Source: JAJKJG01 sp036556825 (GTDB lineage: Bacteria; Pseudomonadota; Alphaproteobacteria; Rhizobiales; Beijerinckiaceae). Taken from it: a stretch of DNA of 64,000 bases. The stretch covers positions 6,500-70,499 of the forward strand of contig DATBIR010000161.1 in the NCBI GenBank assembly GCA_036556825.1, in the 5' to 3' direction. A program made the translations under genes and the position numbers. Numbering within the stretch: the first letter of the stretch is position 1; every line of letters starts with the position of its first letter. Positions 8,210 to 17,420 of the stretch are shown here, in pieces. The notes under the pieces are model-generated. The model made no database searches, was not told the DNA's origin, and saw only the letters and a program-made list of their open reading frames with translations.

Positions 8210-9715
8210 ATGCTTGAGGCGATCAATTCAGGGCTCCTCGCCCTGTTCACGCCGCAGGCGCTCGTCTTCATGCTGGTCGGCATTCTCTACGGTCTCGTCA
8301 TCGGCATCCTGCCCGGGCTTGGCGGCGTCGTCGCCATGACGCTGCTCCTGCCTTTCACCTATGGGCACGAGGTCGCCGCGACCCTGGCCCTGCTGCTTGG
8401 CGCTCACATTGCGACCCTGTGGGGCGATTCAGTCACCAGTATTCTGTTCAACGTGCCGGGCTCGTCGAAAAGCCTCGCGCTGGTGTTCGACGGCTATCCG
8501 ATGACCCTGAAAGGCGAGGGGGAGCGGGCGCTCGGCGCCTCCGCCATGGCCGTGCTGCTCGGCGGCATCATCGGCGCCGTCTTCCTGGCCGCGTGCATTC
8601 CGTTCGTGCGCCCGATCATCCTCGCCCTGGGGCCAGCCGAATACCTGATGGTGTCGCTGTGGGGCATGACGCTGATCGCCACATTCAGCGCCGGCTCGCT
8701 GTTCAAGGGCCTGATGGCTGCCGCGCTCGGCGTGCTCATCGCCTTCATCGGCATGGATCCGGTCACCGCCACCCCACGCTACACCTTCGGCATCCTCTAC
8801 CTGATGGATGGCATCTCCTTTCCGGTCGCCATGATCGGACTCTTCGCCGTCTCCGAGATGATGAAGCTGCATCTGCGCGGCGATTCCATCGTCAGTCGCG
8901 ACGTGCGCACCGACCAGAGCTCCGTTCTCGACGGCATGAAGGACACCCTGAAGCGCTGGCCGCTGGTGCTCCGCTCGAGCATTCTCGGATTATGGATCGG
9001 CGTCCTGCCCGGCGTAGGCGGCAGCGCCGGCGGCATTGCCGCCTATGCGCAGGCGGTGCAGACCTCGAAACACCCGGAGACCTTCGGCACGGGCAACGTG
9101 GAAGGGGTCATCGCTCCTGACGCGACGCTTGGCGCCAACGAGGGTGGCGGCCTCTTGCCGACGCTGGCTTTCGGCATCCCCGGGGGCGACAGCATGGCCC
9201 TCCTGCTGATCGCTTTCGTCAACATGGGCATCGCGCCCGGTCCGCAGATGCTGACCAACAATCTCGAGGTGGTGTTCAGCCTGGTGTGGATCGTGGTGCT
9301 TGCCAGCACCATCACGGCGGTCATCGGCATGGTCATCTCGCCTTATCTCGCGCGGATGCCGACCCTGAACGAAGACCTGATGGTGCCGCTGGTCCTGTCC
9401 GTGTGCTTCATCGGCGCCTATGCGACGCGCGGACAGCTCAGCGACGTCTTCGTCTGCGCGATCTTCGGCGGCCTCGGCTACCTGATGGAGAAATACCGCT
9501 ACTCGCGCGCCAACCTGGTCATCGGCATGGTCCTCGCCACCATGATCGAGCGCAGCCTGCATGTCTCGATCATGCTCTATGGCCGCGACTTCATCCTGAC
9601 GCGGCCATTGACGCTGACGTTGTTCCTGCTGGTCGTGCTGACCGCCGTGTGGCCCTTCCTGCGCAGCCGCAAGCAGGAGAGGGCGCGCGCGGCTCTCGAG
9701 AAGGGCAGCCTGTGA
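8210..9715 (+). CDS. tctA: Tripartite tricarboxylate transporter large permease TctA
   Basis: The 501-aa large membrane subunit of a tripartite tricarboxylate transporter (PF01970), which imports organic acids using an ion gradient with TctB and a periplasmic TctC. About twelve hydrophobic segments are visible. Conserved glycine-rich loops are GILPGLGG near residue 35, PGVGGSAGG near 265 and FGIPGGDSMA near 322, the last normally GIPG followed by small polar residues. Length is typical of the family. The stop overlaps the tctB start by one base (TGATG). Expression is probably controlled by the dyad at 8113-8137. The transported acid cannot be read from sequence. Confidence 0.93.
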   Translation: MLEAINSGLLALFTPQALVFMLVGILYGLVIGILPGLGGVVAMTLLLPFTYGHEVAATLALLLGAHIATLWGDSVTSILFNVPGSSKSLALVFDGYPMTLKGEGERALGASAMAVLLGGIIGAVFLAACIPFVRPIILALGPAEYLMVSLWGMTLIATFSAGSLFKGLMAAALGVLIAFIGMDPVTATPRYTFGILYLMDGISFPVAMIGLFAVSEMMKLHLRGDSIVSRDVRTDQSSVLDGMKDTLKRWPLVLRSSILGLWIGVLPGVGGSAGGIAAYAQAVQTSKHPETFGTGNVEGVIAPDATLGANEGGGLLPTLAFGIPGGDSMALLLIAFVNMGIAPGPQMLTNNLEVVFSLVWIVVLASTITAVIGMVISPYLARMPTLNEDLMVPLVLSVCFIGAYATRGQLSDVFVCAIFGGLGYLMEKYRYSRANLVIGMVLATMIERSLHVSIMLYGRDFILTRPLTLTLFLLVVLTAVWPFLRSRKQERARAALEKGSL

Positions 9716-10275
9716 TGAGCCGGCGCACGCAGGAAAACGTCGTCGCCGCCATTCTGCTCGGCGTGTTCGTGGTGCTCCTCGTGATGACGCTCGGATACAG
9801 TTCCCGCGCGCGGCTTGTGCCGCTGCCGGTTGCCATATTGGGCGTGGTGCTCGCGGTCGCGCAACTGCTCTGGCAGAATCTGCGCTCCGTCGACGAGCTT
9901 CGCGTCAACTTCCTCGACCTGGTCGGCGGCCGGCGTCCCGTCGACCGGACGACCGCGCCCGCTGCCGCTCCAGAGGCGGCCAAGCCCGGGGGCCGGTCCG
10001 GATCGATCACCAGCCGCAAGCCGGGGGGAGAGTGGTCGGCGTTCGGCCTCGTCGCGCTCCTGCTGGCGCTCGTCTTCACCGTGGGCCCGCTTCCGGCCGT
10101 GTTCCTGTTCACGGTCGGCTATCTATGGACGACGAGGCACTGCTCGCTTGTCCGCGCCCTGTTGTACGGCGTGGCCTGCGTCGCCGTGCTCTACGGTCTG
10201 TTCGGATTTGCGCTCGGCGTGCAGCTCAATCGCGGCCTGCTGGCCGTATTCATCGTCGATTACGTGGACTTCTGA
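9715..10275 (+). CDS. tctB: Tripartite tricarboxylate transporter small permease TctB
   Basis: A 186-aa protein with four predicted membrane helices: one at residues 8-26, one at 37-53, then a polar, proline- and glycine-containing cytoplasmic loop of some 50 residues, then two at about 107-128 and 135-170. This matches the TctB family (PF07331). The start ATG overlaps the tctA stop, and tctC follows 35 bp downstream, the canonical order A-B-C. The central loop, rich in Ala, Pro and Arg, is longer than in many TctB proteins. Confidence 0.88.
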   Translation: MSRRTQENVVAAILLGVFVVLLVMTLGYSSRARLVPLPVAILGVVLAVAQLLWQNLRSVDELRVNFLDLVGGRRPVDRTTAPAAAPEAAKPGGRSGSITSRKPGGEWSAFGLVALLLALVFTVGPLPAVFLFTVGYLWTTRHCSLVRALLYGVACVAVLYGLFGFALGVQLNRGLLAVFIVDYVDF

Positions 10276-10310
10276 GGAGGGCGACAACGACCCAAAGGGA
10301 GGGTGAAACG

Positions 10311-11321
10311 ATGTTCATGCAACGCAGGTCACTACTCGCAGGACTGCTCGCGCTGTCGGCCGCGGCCGTCAGCCCGGCGCAGGCCGCGAATTTCTACGAA
10401 GGCAAGACGGTGACGATGATCTTGCCGCATTCGGCGTCCGGAAGCTTCGCGAAATACGCCCAGCTTCTGGCCCCCGCCATTGCCAAGCAACTGAAGGCGA
10501 GGACGGTGCGGGTCGAACATCACTCCGGCGCCGGCGGCATGGTCGGCTCGAACCTCGTCTGGCACGCAAAGCCGGATGGCTTGACCTTCGGCCTGACGAG
10601 CGGCCCGGCGCTCGTGCTGGCGCAACTCGGGCAGGCGGAAGGTGTCCAGTTCGACGCCGTGAAGTTCACCTATCTTGGCCGCCCGGCGCTGGACGATCGC
10701 GTGATCTTCGTCGGGGCCAAGTCACCCATCAAGTCGGTTGAAGACGTGACCAAGCTGGGCCGCCCGTTCAAGGTGCCGAGCCAGGGTGTCGACGAAGACT
10801 TTTACGGCATGGCGATGCTCGCCGACATTCTCGGCTTCAAGGTGCAGTTCATCACCGGCTTCGAGGGCGGAGGCGATACGACGCTGACCGTCGTCAAGGG
10901 CGAGACGGACGGCCGGCTCACCTCGTGGACGTCGGCGCTGCCGATGCTGAAGACCGGCGACATCCGGCCGATCCTGTCGGTCGGCGAGCAGCGCAATCCC
11001 GAGCACCCGAACGTTGCCAACGCGCTCGAACTGGTTGCCGATCCGGTCAAGAAGAAGACCATTCAGGCGCTCATCAACATCCAGCGGGTGCATCGCAGCT
11101 TCTTCGGCCCGCCGAACATGCCGCCCGCCGTGGTCGACGAATTGCGTGCCGGCATCATGGCCGCCCTGACGGACCCGCAGGTACAGGAAGCCGCCAAGAA
11201 GGCGGGCCTTCCGATCAATGCGATGGACGGCGCGACGCAGCAGAAGGTGGTCGCGGAAATCTACGAGGCCAGCGGCGACATCAGCCGTATCCTGAAAACG
11301 GCGACGGATTCGATCAAGTAG
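10311..11321 (+). CDS. tctC: Tripartite tricarboxylate transporter substrate-binding protein TctC
   Basis: A 336-aa periplasmic receptor of the Bug/TctC family. An N-terminal signal with an RR pair (MQRRSLLAGLLALSAAA) is followed by cleavage near AQA-ANF. The mature protein starts FYEGKTVTMILPH and carries the loop HHSGAGGMVGSN that in Bug proteins contacts the carboxylate ligand. A GGGAGGGTGA ribosome site precedes the ATG. It is the dedicated receptor for the TctAB pair just upstream. It is less like the other four TctC proteins of this window than they are like each other, for example HSASGSFAKY instead of the GGGYDTYAR-type loop. Confidence 0.92.
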   Translation: MFMQRRSLLAGLLALSAAAVSPAQAANFYEGKTVTMILPHSASGSFAKYAQLLAPAIAKQLKARTVRVEHHSGAGGMVGSNLVWHAKPDGLTFGLTSGPALVLAQLGQAEGVQFDAVKFTYLGRPALDDRVIFVGAKSPIKSVEDVTKLGRPFKVPSQGVDEDFYGMAMLADILGFKVQFITGFEGGGDTTLTVVKGETDGRLTSWTSALPMLKTGDIRPILSVGEQRNPEHPNVANALELVADPVKKKTIQALINIQRVHRSFFGPPNMPPAVVDELRAGIMAALTDPQVQEAAKKAGLPINAMDGATQQKVVAEIYEASGDISRILKTATDSIK

Positions 11322-11328
11322 GTTGAGC

Positions 11329-11367
11329 AGCCGCCCGCCGCGTCATCGTGGCGGGCGGCTTGATTTT
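11329..11367. terminator. Rho-independent terminator after tctC
   Basis: An 11-bp stem (AGCCGCCCGCC pairing with GGCGGGCGGCT), a 10-nt loop and the run TTGATTTT lie directly between the end of tctC and the end of the convergent LVIVD gene. The hairpin is symmetrical enough to stop transcription of both operons, although the T-run favours the plus strand. Confidence 0.75.
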
Positions 11368-11375
11368 CGACAGCT

Positions 11376-12548
11376 TCAGCCGGTGTATTCGAGGATGTGC
11401 ATGCCGGCGCCCCAGCGATCGATCAGGTACAGGCGCCCGTGTTCGTCCGCGCCGATATCATTCGACTGGATGGCTTTCTGCCCGTTCGGCAAGGCGGGAA
11501 CGTAACAGCCGACCTCCTTCGGCTGGAGCGGATCGCTCACGTCGATGGCCCGCAGCCCGGCATTGAAATAGGTCAGGAAGACGAGGTTCGCCCACGGTCC
11601 TTCGGCGGGAATGTTCTCGAGGATGTTGTGGGCGCCGAAACGTCCGCCGCGGTTGAAATACTTCTCCCGGTCCGGAAACCATGTCGAGACCGGCAGCGGC
11701 CTGGTCTCGTCGCGGATATCGAGAATCCACATGAACTGGCTGTCCCAGTAATTCTGGCGCGCGCGCGCTTCGTCGGTGACCACGAGATAGGGGCGGTCGC
11801 CGATCGGCCATGCCGTGTGGTTGGAGCCCGGGAACGGGGGCGACCATGACAGGTGACCGACCAGCTTCATGTCGGTGAGATCAGTGCAGTCGATAACGGC
11901 GACGCCGCCACCCCAGAAGGCTGCGAACATGCGGTTGCCGCGGATCATCGGCGGCCCATGCAGCGTGCAGGTATTGTCCGCCGGCATGGGATCGTTGCCG
12001 AGGCCCTGGCCGTCGGCCTTCTGCCACGGCAGTCCCCAGATGCTGATCACCTCCGGCTTGAGGGGATCCGAGATATCGAGGGTCCATATGACCCGCCGGT
12101 TCCATCCGTCCGCGTCGTTCGGCAGGAAGGCGAGCTTGCGCGCGTTGTCGACTCCGAAGCGGTGCGGGCCGCTTCCGGGCGTGTCGTAGAATCCGACCTG
12201 CCGCGGCTGGTCGGGCTTGCTGATGTCGAAGATGTAGAGGCCGGTCCGGGCCGTCTTGCCGGCATCATTCGGAATGGCTTCGGAATTCACGTAGAGGATG
12301 TCGTCGCCGACGATGCCGAGCTTGTGCATGTGGATGCCCGGCGGCGCAAGGAACTCGGCCACTTTGCGGGGATTGCGCGGATCGCGCACGTCATGGACCG
12401 TGAATCCTTCCGAGCCGTTGTAGCTCGAGCCGCCCACTGCGCCGACATAGGCGTGTCCTTTGCGGACCTCGACCCGGCTGCCTCCGCCCCATGCCGCCGA
12501 CTTGTCGTGGCCGAGCAGGCGGAAGTTCTTAGCCTCTTCCTCGTGCAT
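11376..12548 (-). CDS. LVIVD repeat beta-propeller protein, copy 3
   Basis: The third 390-aa paralogue, beginning MHEEEAKNFRLLGHDKSAAWGGGS and ending GMHILEYTG. Repeats of the form D-x3-P-x-x-P-x-x-V-G-x-Y are clear at several places, for example IFDISKPDQPRQVGFYD. The ATG is preceded by GGGGGAGAA. It has no signal peptide. It is transcribed towards the TctABC operon and away from the amidohydrolase gene. Conservation of all three copies, with very few gaps, suggests recent amplification or strong selection for several related specificities. Confidence 0.87.
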   Translation of the reverse strand: MHEEEAKNFRLLGHDKSAAWGGGSRVEVRKGHAYVGAVGGSSYNGSEGFTVHDVRDPRNPRKVAEFLAPPGIHMHKLGIVGDDILYVNSEAIPNDAGKTARTGLYIFDISKPDQPRQVGFYDTPGSGPHRFGVDNARKLAFLPNDADGWNRRVIWTLDISDPLKPEVISIWGLPWQKADGQGLGNDPMPADNTCTLHGPPMIRGNRMFAAFWGGGVAVIDCTDLTDMKLVGHLSWSPPFPGSNHTAWPIGDRPYLVVTDEARARQNYWDSQFMWILDIRDETRPLPVSTWFPDREKYFNRGGRFGAHNILENIPAEGPWANLVFLTYFNAGLRAIDVSDPLQPKEVGCYVPALPNGQKAIQSNDIGADEHGRLYLIDRWGAGMHILEYTG

Positions 12549-12651
12549 TGTGATTCTCCCCCGGGGATGCGGCCGGCGGGCCGCTCTCGGCGCCGGGCCT
12601 TCTTTATTGATGCGAAGGAAGGCTAGTGCACGGCGTTCCCGATCGTCAATA

Positions 12652-13593
12652 ATGACGCGCGGATTGGCTCAACCAAGAGCGGATGGCGACGTGAAGGCCC
12701 GAACCGAGACAGCGATCGACATACCCGTTTGCGCGCCGCCGGACCGGCCGCCGCGCACGCCAAGCATCGTCCTGCCGAAACTGGCATGCGATTGCCACGC
12801 GCATATCTGCGGCCCGGCAGCCGAATACCCCTATGACGAAAACCGTATCTACACGCCGATGGACTGCCTGCTTCCCGAATACCGGCACCTCCTCGCCGTG
12901 CTCGGGGTGGAGCGCGCCGTGCTCGTTCAACCGAGCTTCTACGGCGCCGACAACCGCGTGCTCGTCGGCGCCCTGCGAGCCGGCGGCGCAAATTTCCGCG
13001 GCGTCGCCGTCGTGTCGCACGACGCCACTGACCGCGACCTGGAGGAACTGCACACGGCGGGCGTGCGCGGGGTGCGCGTCAACGTCGTCGACACGCGCGA
13101 GGGAAAGGGCGAGTTGCCGATCGCGCGGTTGCGCAGGCTCGCCGAGCGTGTGCGCCCCTTCGGATGGCACATGGAGTTCCTCGCCCATGTCGACGAGTTT
13201 CCCGGTCTCGACGGCCTGCTCAGCGGGTTCCCGGTCGACGTGGTGTTCGGCCATTTGGGCTACGTGCCGGCGTCGCGCGGCACGGCAGCGGAAGGGTTCC
13301 AGGGGCTGCTGCGTCTGATGCGAGAGGGCAGGGCATGGGCAAAGCTCACCGGACCCTATCGGATCTCCAGCGGGACGCTGCCGTTCGCGGATGTCGACCC
13401 GTTCGCGGCGGCCCTGCTCGAGGCCGCTCCGAAACGGGTGCTGTGGGGCACGGATTGGCCGCACGTGAAGGCGGCGTGGTCGATTCCGATGCCCAATGAC
13501 GGCGATCTGACGGATCTTCTCGCGCGCTGGATTCCGCCCGATCTCCGGCACAAGGTCCTGGTCGAGAATCCAGCTGCCTTGTACGGATTTTGA
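12652..13593 (+). CDS. Amidohydrolase, 2-pyrone-4,6-dicarboxylate hydrolase-like
   Basis: A 313-aa TIM-barrel hydrolase of the Amidohydro_2 family. The metal-site motif DCHAHICGP at about residues 45-53, the HLGYVP and GPYR segments, and LWGTDWPH near the C-terminus, where the Asp and His complete the active site, all resemble LigI, which hydrolyses 2-pyrone-4,6-dicarboxylate, and related lactonases. The ATG at 12652 lacks a clear ribosome site; a GTG at 12691 is possible. It is divergent from the LVIVD gene and convergent with the gene at 13622. It plausibly opens a lactone ring in the pathway served by this region, but the lactone is unknown. Confidence 0.85.
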   Translation: MTRGLAQPRADGDVKARTETAIDIPVCAPPDRPPRTPSIVLPKLACDCHAHICGPAAEYPYDENRIYTPMDCLLPEYRHLLAVLGVERAVLVQPSFYGADNRVLVGALRAGGANFRGVAVVSHDATDRDLEELHTAGVRGVRVNVVDTREGKGELPIARLRRLAERVRPFGWHMEFLAHVDEFPGLDGLLSGFPVDVVFGHLGYVPASRGTAAEGFQGLLRLMREGRAWAKLTGPYRISSGTLPFADVDPFAAALLEAAPKRVLWGTDWPHVKAAWSIPMPNDGDLTDLLARWIPPDLRHKVLVENPAALYGF

Positions 13594-13621
13594 CCCGTTC
13601 GAGCGCCCGCCGATCGGCCGG

Positions 13622-14371
13622 CTATTCGATCCCCCGCGATGCAAACGCCGACTTCGCCTCCGCGCCTTGCAGGAACAGGAGGAACTCTTTCCCCCCGGCA
13701 GAATTTGCGGCCGCTGGGACGAGCACGGCCGCATAGGTCGTGTAATTCTGGACATCGGCGGGAAGCGGACCGACGAAGCGCAGGCCCTTGTCCTTGTAGA
13801 GCAGGATCTCGGTGATGGCTCCGAAGCCGACCTCGCGGCCACGTCCGGCCAGCAGATGATGCATGACCGCATCGCCGTCGGGATACCGTTTCGTCCGACC
13901 CTGGAGCTCTTCGGCAAGACCGAGGCGTCGCAACAGCCCTTCCACGTAATTGCCCGTCGAGGCCTGGTTATAGACCAGGGTCTCGGCCTCGAGCACCGCG
14001 CGCTTGAGAGTGTCGGTGGTCGAGACATCCGGAACCGGCGCACCGTTGCGCACGGCCACGCCGACGCCGACGCGGCCGACCCGCACCCGATCCTGCGGAG
14101 CGACCTTGCCCGCCTTGACGAGGTCGTCGAGGACGGCCGGCGGGGCCAGGACGACGTCGGCGGTTTCATCGGCACTCATCCGCTGGCGGATTGCGGGGGC
14201 GGTCGCGAAGCGGATGTGCACGTGATGGCCGGTCTTGTTGCGGAAAAGCTCCGCCGCATCGACCAGGCCAGGCTCTACCGCCCCCGCGCTGAGCACGTTC
14301 AATTCTCCGGCCAAAGCCCCGCCGCCGACGAGCAGCCCGAACAGCGCGCCGAGCACCAGTTGCGCCTTCAT
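13622..14371 (-). CDS. ModA-like extracellular substrate-binding protein (orphan)
   Basis: A 249-aa secreted binding protein of the SBP_bac_11 (ModA-like) type. The signal peptide spans residues 1-22 (MKAQLVLGALFGLLVGGGALAG) and the mature part starts ELNVLSAGAVEP, where ModA proteins bind an oxyanion. The TADVVLAPPAVLDDLVKAGKV and STGNYVEGLL segments fit the family. The ATG at 14371 follows GGAGAGGGAG; an upstream ATG at 14431 would extend it by 20 residues. No permease or ATPase gene adjoins it, so its partners are elsewhere or it acts as a sensor. Molybdate as ligand is not supported. Confidence 0.8.
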   Translation of the reverse strand: MKAQLVLGALFGLLVGGGALAGELNVLSAGAVEPGLVDAAELFRNKTGHHVHIRFATAPAIRQRMSADETADVVLAPPAVLDDLVKAGKVAPQDRVRVGRVGVGVAVRNGAPVPDVSTTDTLKRAVLEAETLVYNQASTGNYVEGLLRRLGLAEELQGRTKRYPDGDAVMHHLLAGRGREVGFGAITEILLYKDKGLRFVGPLPADVQNYTTYAAVLVPAAANSAGGKEFLLFLQGAEAKSAFASRGIE

Positions 14372-14597
14372 TGCCGGTCTCCCTCTCCTGTCCCGCGAAG
14401 TTCCTGCAGATATCAGAGCAGCATTCATCAATGCTCGCGGGCAAGCCTCTTGTCACCCCTCGCCAACTTGCGCATCATCGTCGTCAACCGGACCGGGCTC
14501 ATCGACCCGGCAGGGCCGAGCGGCTCTGAAACCGGGACCGCGAGCGCGGCCGAAGGCTTCACGTCGCCGGTCACAACCAGGGTCAGGGAGGACACGG

Positions 14598-15647
14598 ATG
14601 GGTGGGAAACGCTCTCTCCATATTGTTGCAACTCCGGCAATCTCTCGGCGAATGTTCCTGCACGGCGCCGCAACCGGAGCGGCAGCCGCGGCATTGCTGC
14701 CGAGCGCGGCGGCGGCGCAGGAAAGCGTCGTGTTCTACACCGCGGCCGCGGTCGGTTCGGCCGATGATCTGGTGAAGATGTTCAGACAGAAGAGCGGCAT
14801 GAACGCCGAGTATTTTCGCGGCGGCTCGTTCACGATCGTGCAGAAGTTCGAGCAGGAAGTGAAGGCGGGGCAGATCCGCTGCGCCGTGATGTCCCTGGCG
14901 CTCCCCAATCTCGTCGGGCAATGGGCCGAAAAGGGGCTCATCATGCGCTACGAGAGTCCCGAATACGCCAGTTACCCGAAAGCATACAGCGTGCCCGGCT
15001 TTGCGGGACCGATCTCGGCCGAGCCAATGGCGATGGCCTACAACACAAAGCTCCTGAAAGAGGACGAGATCCCGAAACGCTGGGAGGATCTGCTCGATCC
15101 GAAATGGAAGGGCCGGATGACCATGTCCGACGCCGCGTCCAGCGGCGGCGCGCTTCATTGGTATGCGGCGATGCGCAAGACCTACGGTAAATCCTTCCTC
15201 GAGAAGCTGTCCAAGCAGAACGTCCTGATCCGCACGGGAGGCGGGGACGTGGTCAACACGTTGATTGCCGGCGAGCGACCGCTCGCGGCGATGCTGCCGC
15301 AGTATCACGCGCTGGGGCAGATCGCGAAGGGCGCTCCCCTGAAGATCATCACGCCGGACGAGGGCCTGCCAATCAACTACAGTCAGATCTTCATCCCGGC
15401 GCAATCGTCTAATCCGGAGGGCGCGAAGAAGTTCGTCGACATGGCGCTCGGCCGCGAGGCGCAGCAGTTCCTCCAGGACAAATACTTCCAGGTCAGCCTG
15501 CGCAGCGACATTGCGCCCTTCTCTCGCGAGAGCGGCGCCAGGCCGATCACCGAAGTGACGCCGATCGCCAGCTCCCCGGAAGACATGGACAGATTTTTCG
15601 GCGAGCAGGATATGCTCACGGACGAGTGGAGAACGCTGTTCAAGTGA
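14598..15647 (+). CDS. ABC transporter substrate-binding protein, iron(III)-type
   Basis: A 349-aa periplasmic binding protein of the SBP_bac_8/FbpA-like class. A twin-arginine signal (SRRMFLHGAATG) is at residues 16-27, with cleavage near AAAQES. The mature protein starts VVFYTAAAVGSADDLVKMF, typical of iron or small-anion receptors, and contains YNTKLL and WEDLLDPKWKGRM, strongly conserved in this class. The ATG follows CAGGGAGGAC. It lies 45 bp before a fused permease gene and forms with it an importer without an ATPase. The metal-ligand tyrosines of FbpA are not clearly present, so a non-iron ligand is possible. Confidence 0.87.
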   Translation: MGGKRSLHIVATPAISRRMFLHGAATGAAAAALLPSAAAAQESVVFYTAAAVGSADDLVKMFRQKSGMNAEYFRGGSFTIVQKFEQEVKAGQIRCAVMSLALPNLVGQWAEKGLIMRYESPEYASYPKAYSVPGFAGPISAEPMAMAYNTKLLKEDEIPKRWEDLLDPKWKGRMTMSDAASSGGALHWYAAMRKTYGKSFLEKLSKQNVLIRTGGGDVVNTLIAGERPLAAMLPQYHALGQIAKGAPLKIITPDEGLPINYSQIFIPAQSSNPEGAKKFVDMALGREAQQFLQDKYFQVSLRSDIAPFSRESGARPITEVTPIASSPEDMDRFFGEQDMLTDEWRTLFK

Positions 15648-15692
15648 GCGCGCTGTTGCCGGTCCTGGCGTAGTTTGTCCTGAGCGCGGCAC

Positions 15693-17420
15693 GTGGCCGA
15701 GTCCGCTGTCGCCCTGATCTCCGCTCCACCGCGACGGCGGGCATGGCGCGTCTCGTTTCAGGACCCGCTGCTCTACGTGCAGGCCTTCGCAATCCTGCTG
15801 CTGCTGGTGCTGATCCTCTATCCGGCCGGCATTCTGCTCAATTTGTCGATCAGGGACGGCGGCGGAGCATTCTCGCTGCTCTGGTATATTCAGGCATATT
15901 CGACGCCGCGGAACTACGAGGCCATTCTCAACACGCTCGTGATCGGCGCCGGTGCGGCCGTTCTGGCGAGCCTTGCCGGCACCTTTCTGGCCTGGGCGAT
16001 CGTCAGAACGGACATGCCCGGCCGCCGCCTCATGGAAATGGCCTCGGTCGTGCCGTTCATCTCTACGCCGTTCCTCGGCGCCCTGGCGTGGATACTTCTC
16101 GGAAGCCCGGAGACCGGGCTCGTCAACCAGTTCTGGCGATATCTCGGCGGCACGGGATCGCTGATCCACATCTACTCGATCGAAGGGATCATCTTCGTCA
16201 TCGCGCTCTATGAGATGCCCTTCGTCTTCCTCATGGTGAGCGGCGCTCTGCGCTCCATGGATCCGAGCCTGGAAGAGGCATCGCTGTCATCGGGCGCCGG
16301 CCTGTTCGCGACGACGGTGAAGGTCACCCTTCCGCTCGTGCTGCCGGCGATCCTGGCCAGTTCCCTGCTGGTCTTCGTGCTCGCGGCTGAACAATTCGCC
16401 GTGCCGGCCGTGCTCGGCTCGCCGGCCCGCATCCGCGTGCTGACGACGGCCATCGTCGAAACCCAATACCGCTACCCGCCCCAGCATGGGCTTGGCGCGG
16501 CCCTTTGCATGACGCTGCTTCTGATCGCTTTGGCGGGCCTGTGGGTCCAGCGCCGCCTTCTGCGCGGCCGCTCGTACACCACCGTCGCGGGCAAGAGCGC
16601 ACATCCGCACCGCGTCGCGCTCGGTCCGTTCCGCTGGGTCGTTCTCGCCGTCTGCGTCGCCTACCTGACCCTGGCGGTGGTGCTGCCCTTCCTGACGCTG
16701 TTCCTCAGTTCGGTCCGGACGTTCTGGACAGCGGAGTTCGAATGGAGCCAGCTCACCCTGGAGCACTACCGCTGGATCCTGTTCGATTATCCCATCACGC
16801 AACGGGCCATCTTCAACAGCCTGCTGCTCGGCGTGGTCGGAGCGACGGTCACGATGCTTCTCTGTGCGGTCTTGTCGTTCCTCACGCTGCGCACGCGTCT
16901 GCCTGGCCGGAAGCTGCTCGACTATCTGACTATCGTGCCGCTCGGCTTTCCGGGCGTCGTCCTCGCCTTCGGACTGCTGCAGGCGTGGATCCATCCGCCT
17001 CTGGTTCTGTACGGGACCATCTGGATCCTGTTCATCGCCTACATCACGCGCTATCTCCCGATCGGTGTGCGCTCGACATCCGCCACCCTGGTTCAGATCC
17101 ACCCGGAGCTGGAGGAAGCGTCGATCTCGTGCGGGGCCAACTGGCTGCAGACGCTGAAAAACGTCACGCTCCCGCTGCTCAAGCCGGGGATCCTTGCCGG
17201 CTGGGCCCTGCTCTTCGTCGCCTTCACCCGTGAACTGAGCGCTTCCATCCTGCTCTACTCGCCGGGTCGCGAGGTGCTCTCGGTCGCGATCTACGACCTC
17301 CACCAGAACGGAGCCTTCCGCCCGCTCTCGGCGTTGGCATTCCTGCAGATCGCCATCTCGCTCGTCATGCTGGGCCTCGCCAAATGGCTCGTTCGCCTCG
17401 ATCGAGAGACCGGCACGTGA
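15693..17420 (+). CDS. Iron-type ABC transporter permease (fused two-domain)
   Basis: A 575-aa integral membrane protein with about twelve hydrophobic helices in two similar six-helix halves. Each half carries a BPD_transp_1 coupling loop: LEEASLSSGAGLFATTVKVTLP in the first and LEEASISCGANWLQTLKNVTLP in the second, the EAA motifs that contact the ATPase. This matches FbpB-type fused permeases. The start is GTG. The next gene is LysR on the other strand, so no nucleotide-binding protein is encoded here; the transporter must borrow one. The nearest ATPase in the window, at 20068-20895, belongs to a different, complete system. Confidence 0.9.
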   Translation: MAESAVALISAPPRRRAWRVSFQDPLLYVQAFAILLLLVLILYPAGILLNLSIRDGGGAFSLLWYIQAYSTPRNYEAILNTLVIGAGAAVLASLAGTFLAWAIVRTDMPGRRLMEMASVVPFISTPFLGALAWILLGSPETGLVNQFWRYLGGTGSLIHIYSIEGIIFVIALYEMPFVFLMVSGALRSMDPSLEEASLSSGAGLFATTVKVTLPLVLPAILASSLLVFVLAAEQFAVPAVLGSPARIRVLTTAIVETQYRYPPQHGLGAALCMTLLLIALAGLWVQRRLLRGRSYTTVAGKSAHPHRVALGPFRWVVLAVCVAYLTLAVVLPFLTLFLSSVRTFWTAEFEWSQLTLEHYRWILFDYPITQRAIFNSLLLGVVGATVTMLLCAVLSFLTLRTRLPGRKLLDYLTIVPLGFPGVVLAFGLLQAWIHPPLVLYGTIWILFIAYITRYLPIGVRSTSATLVQIHPELEEASISCGANWLQTLKNVTLPLLKPGILAGWALLFVAFTRELSASILLYSPGREVLSVAIYDLHQNGAFRPLSALAFLQIAISLVMLGLAKWLVRLDRETGT

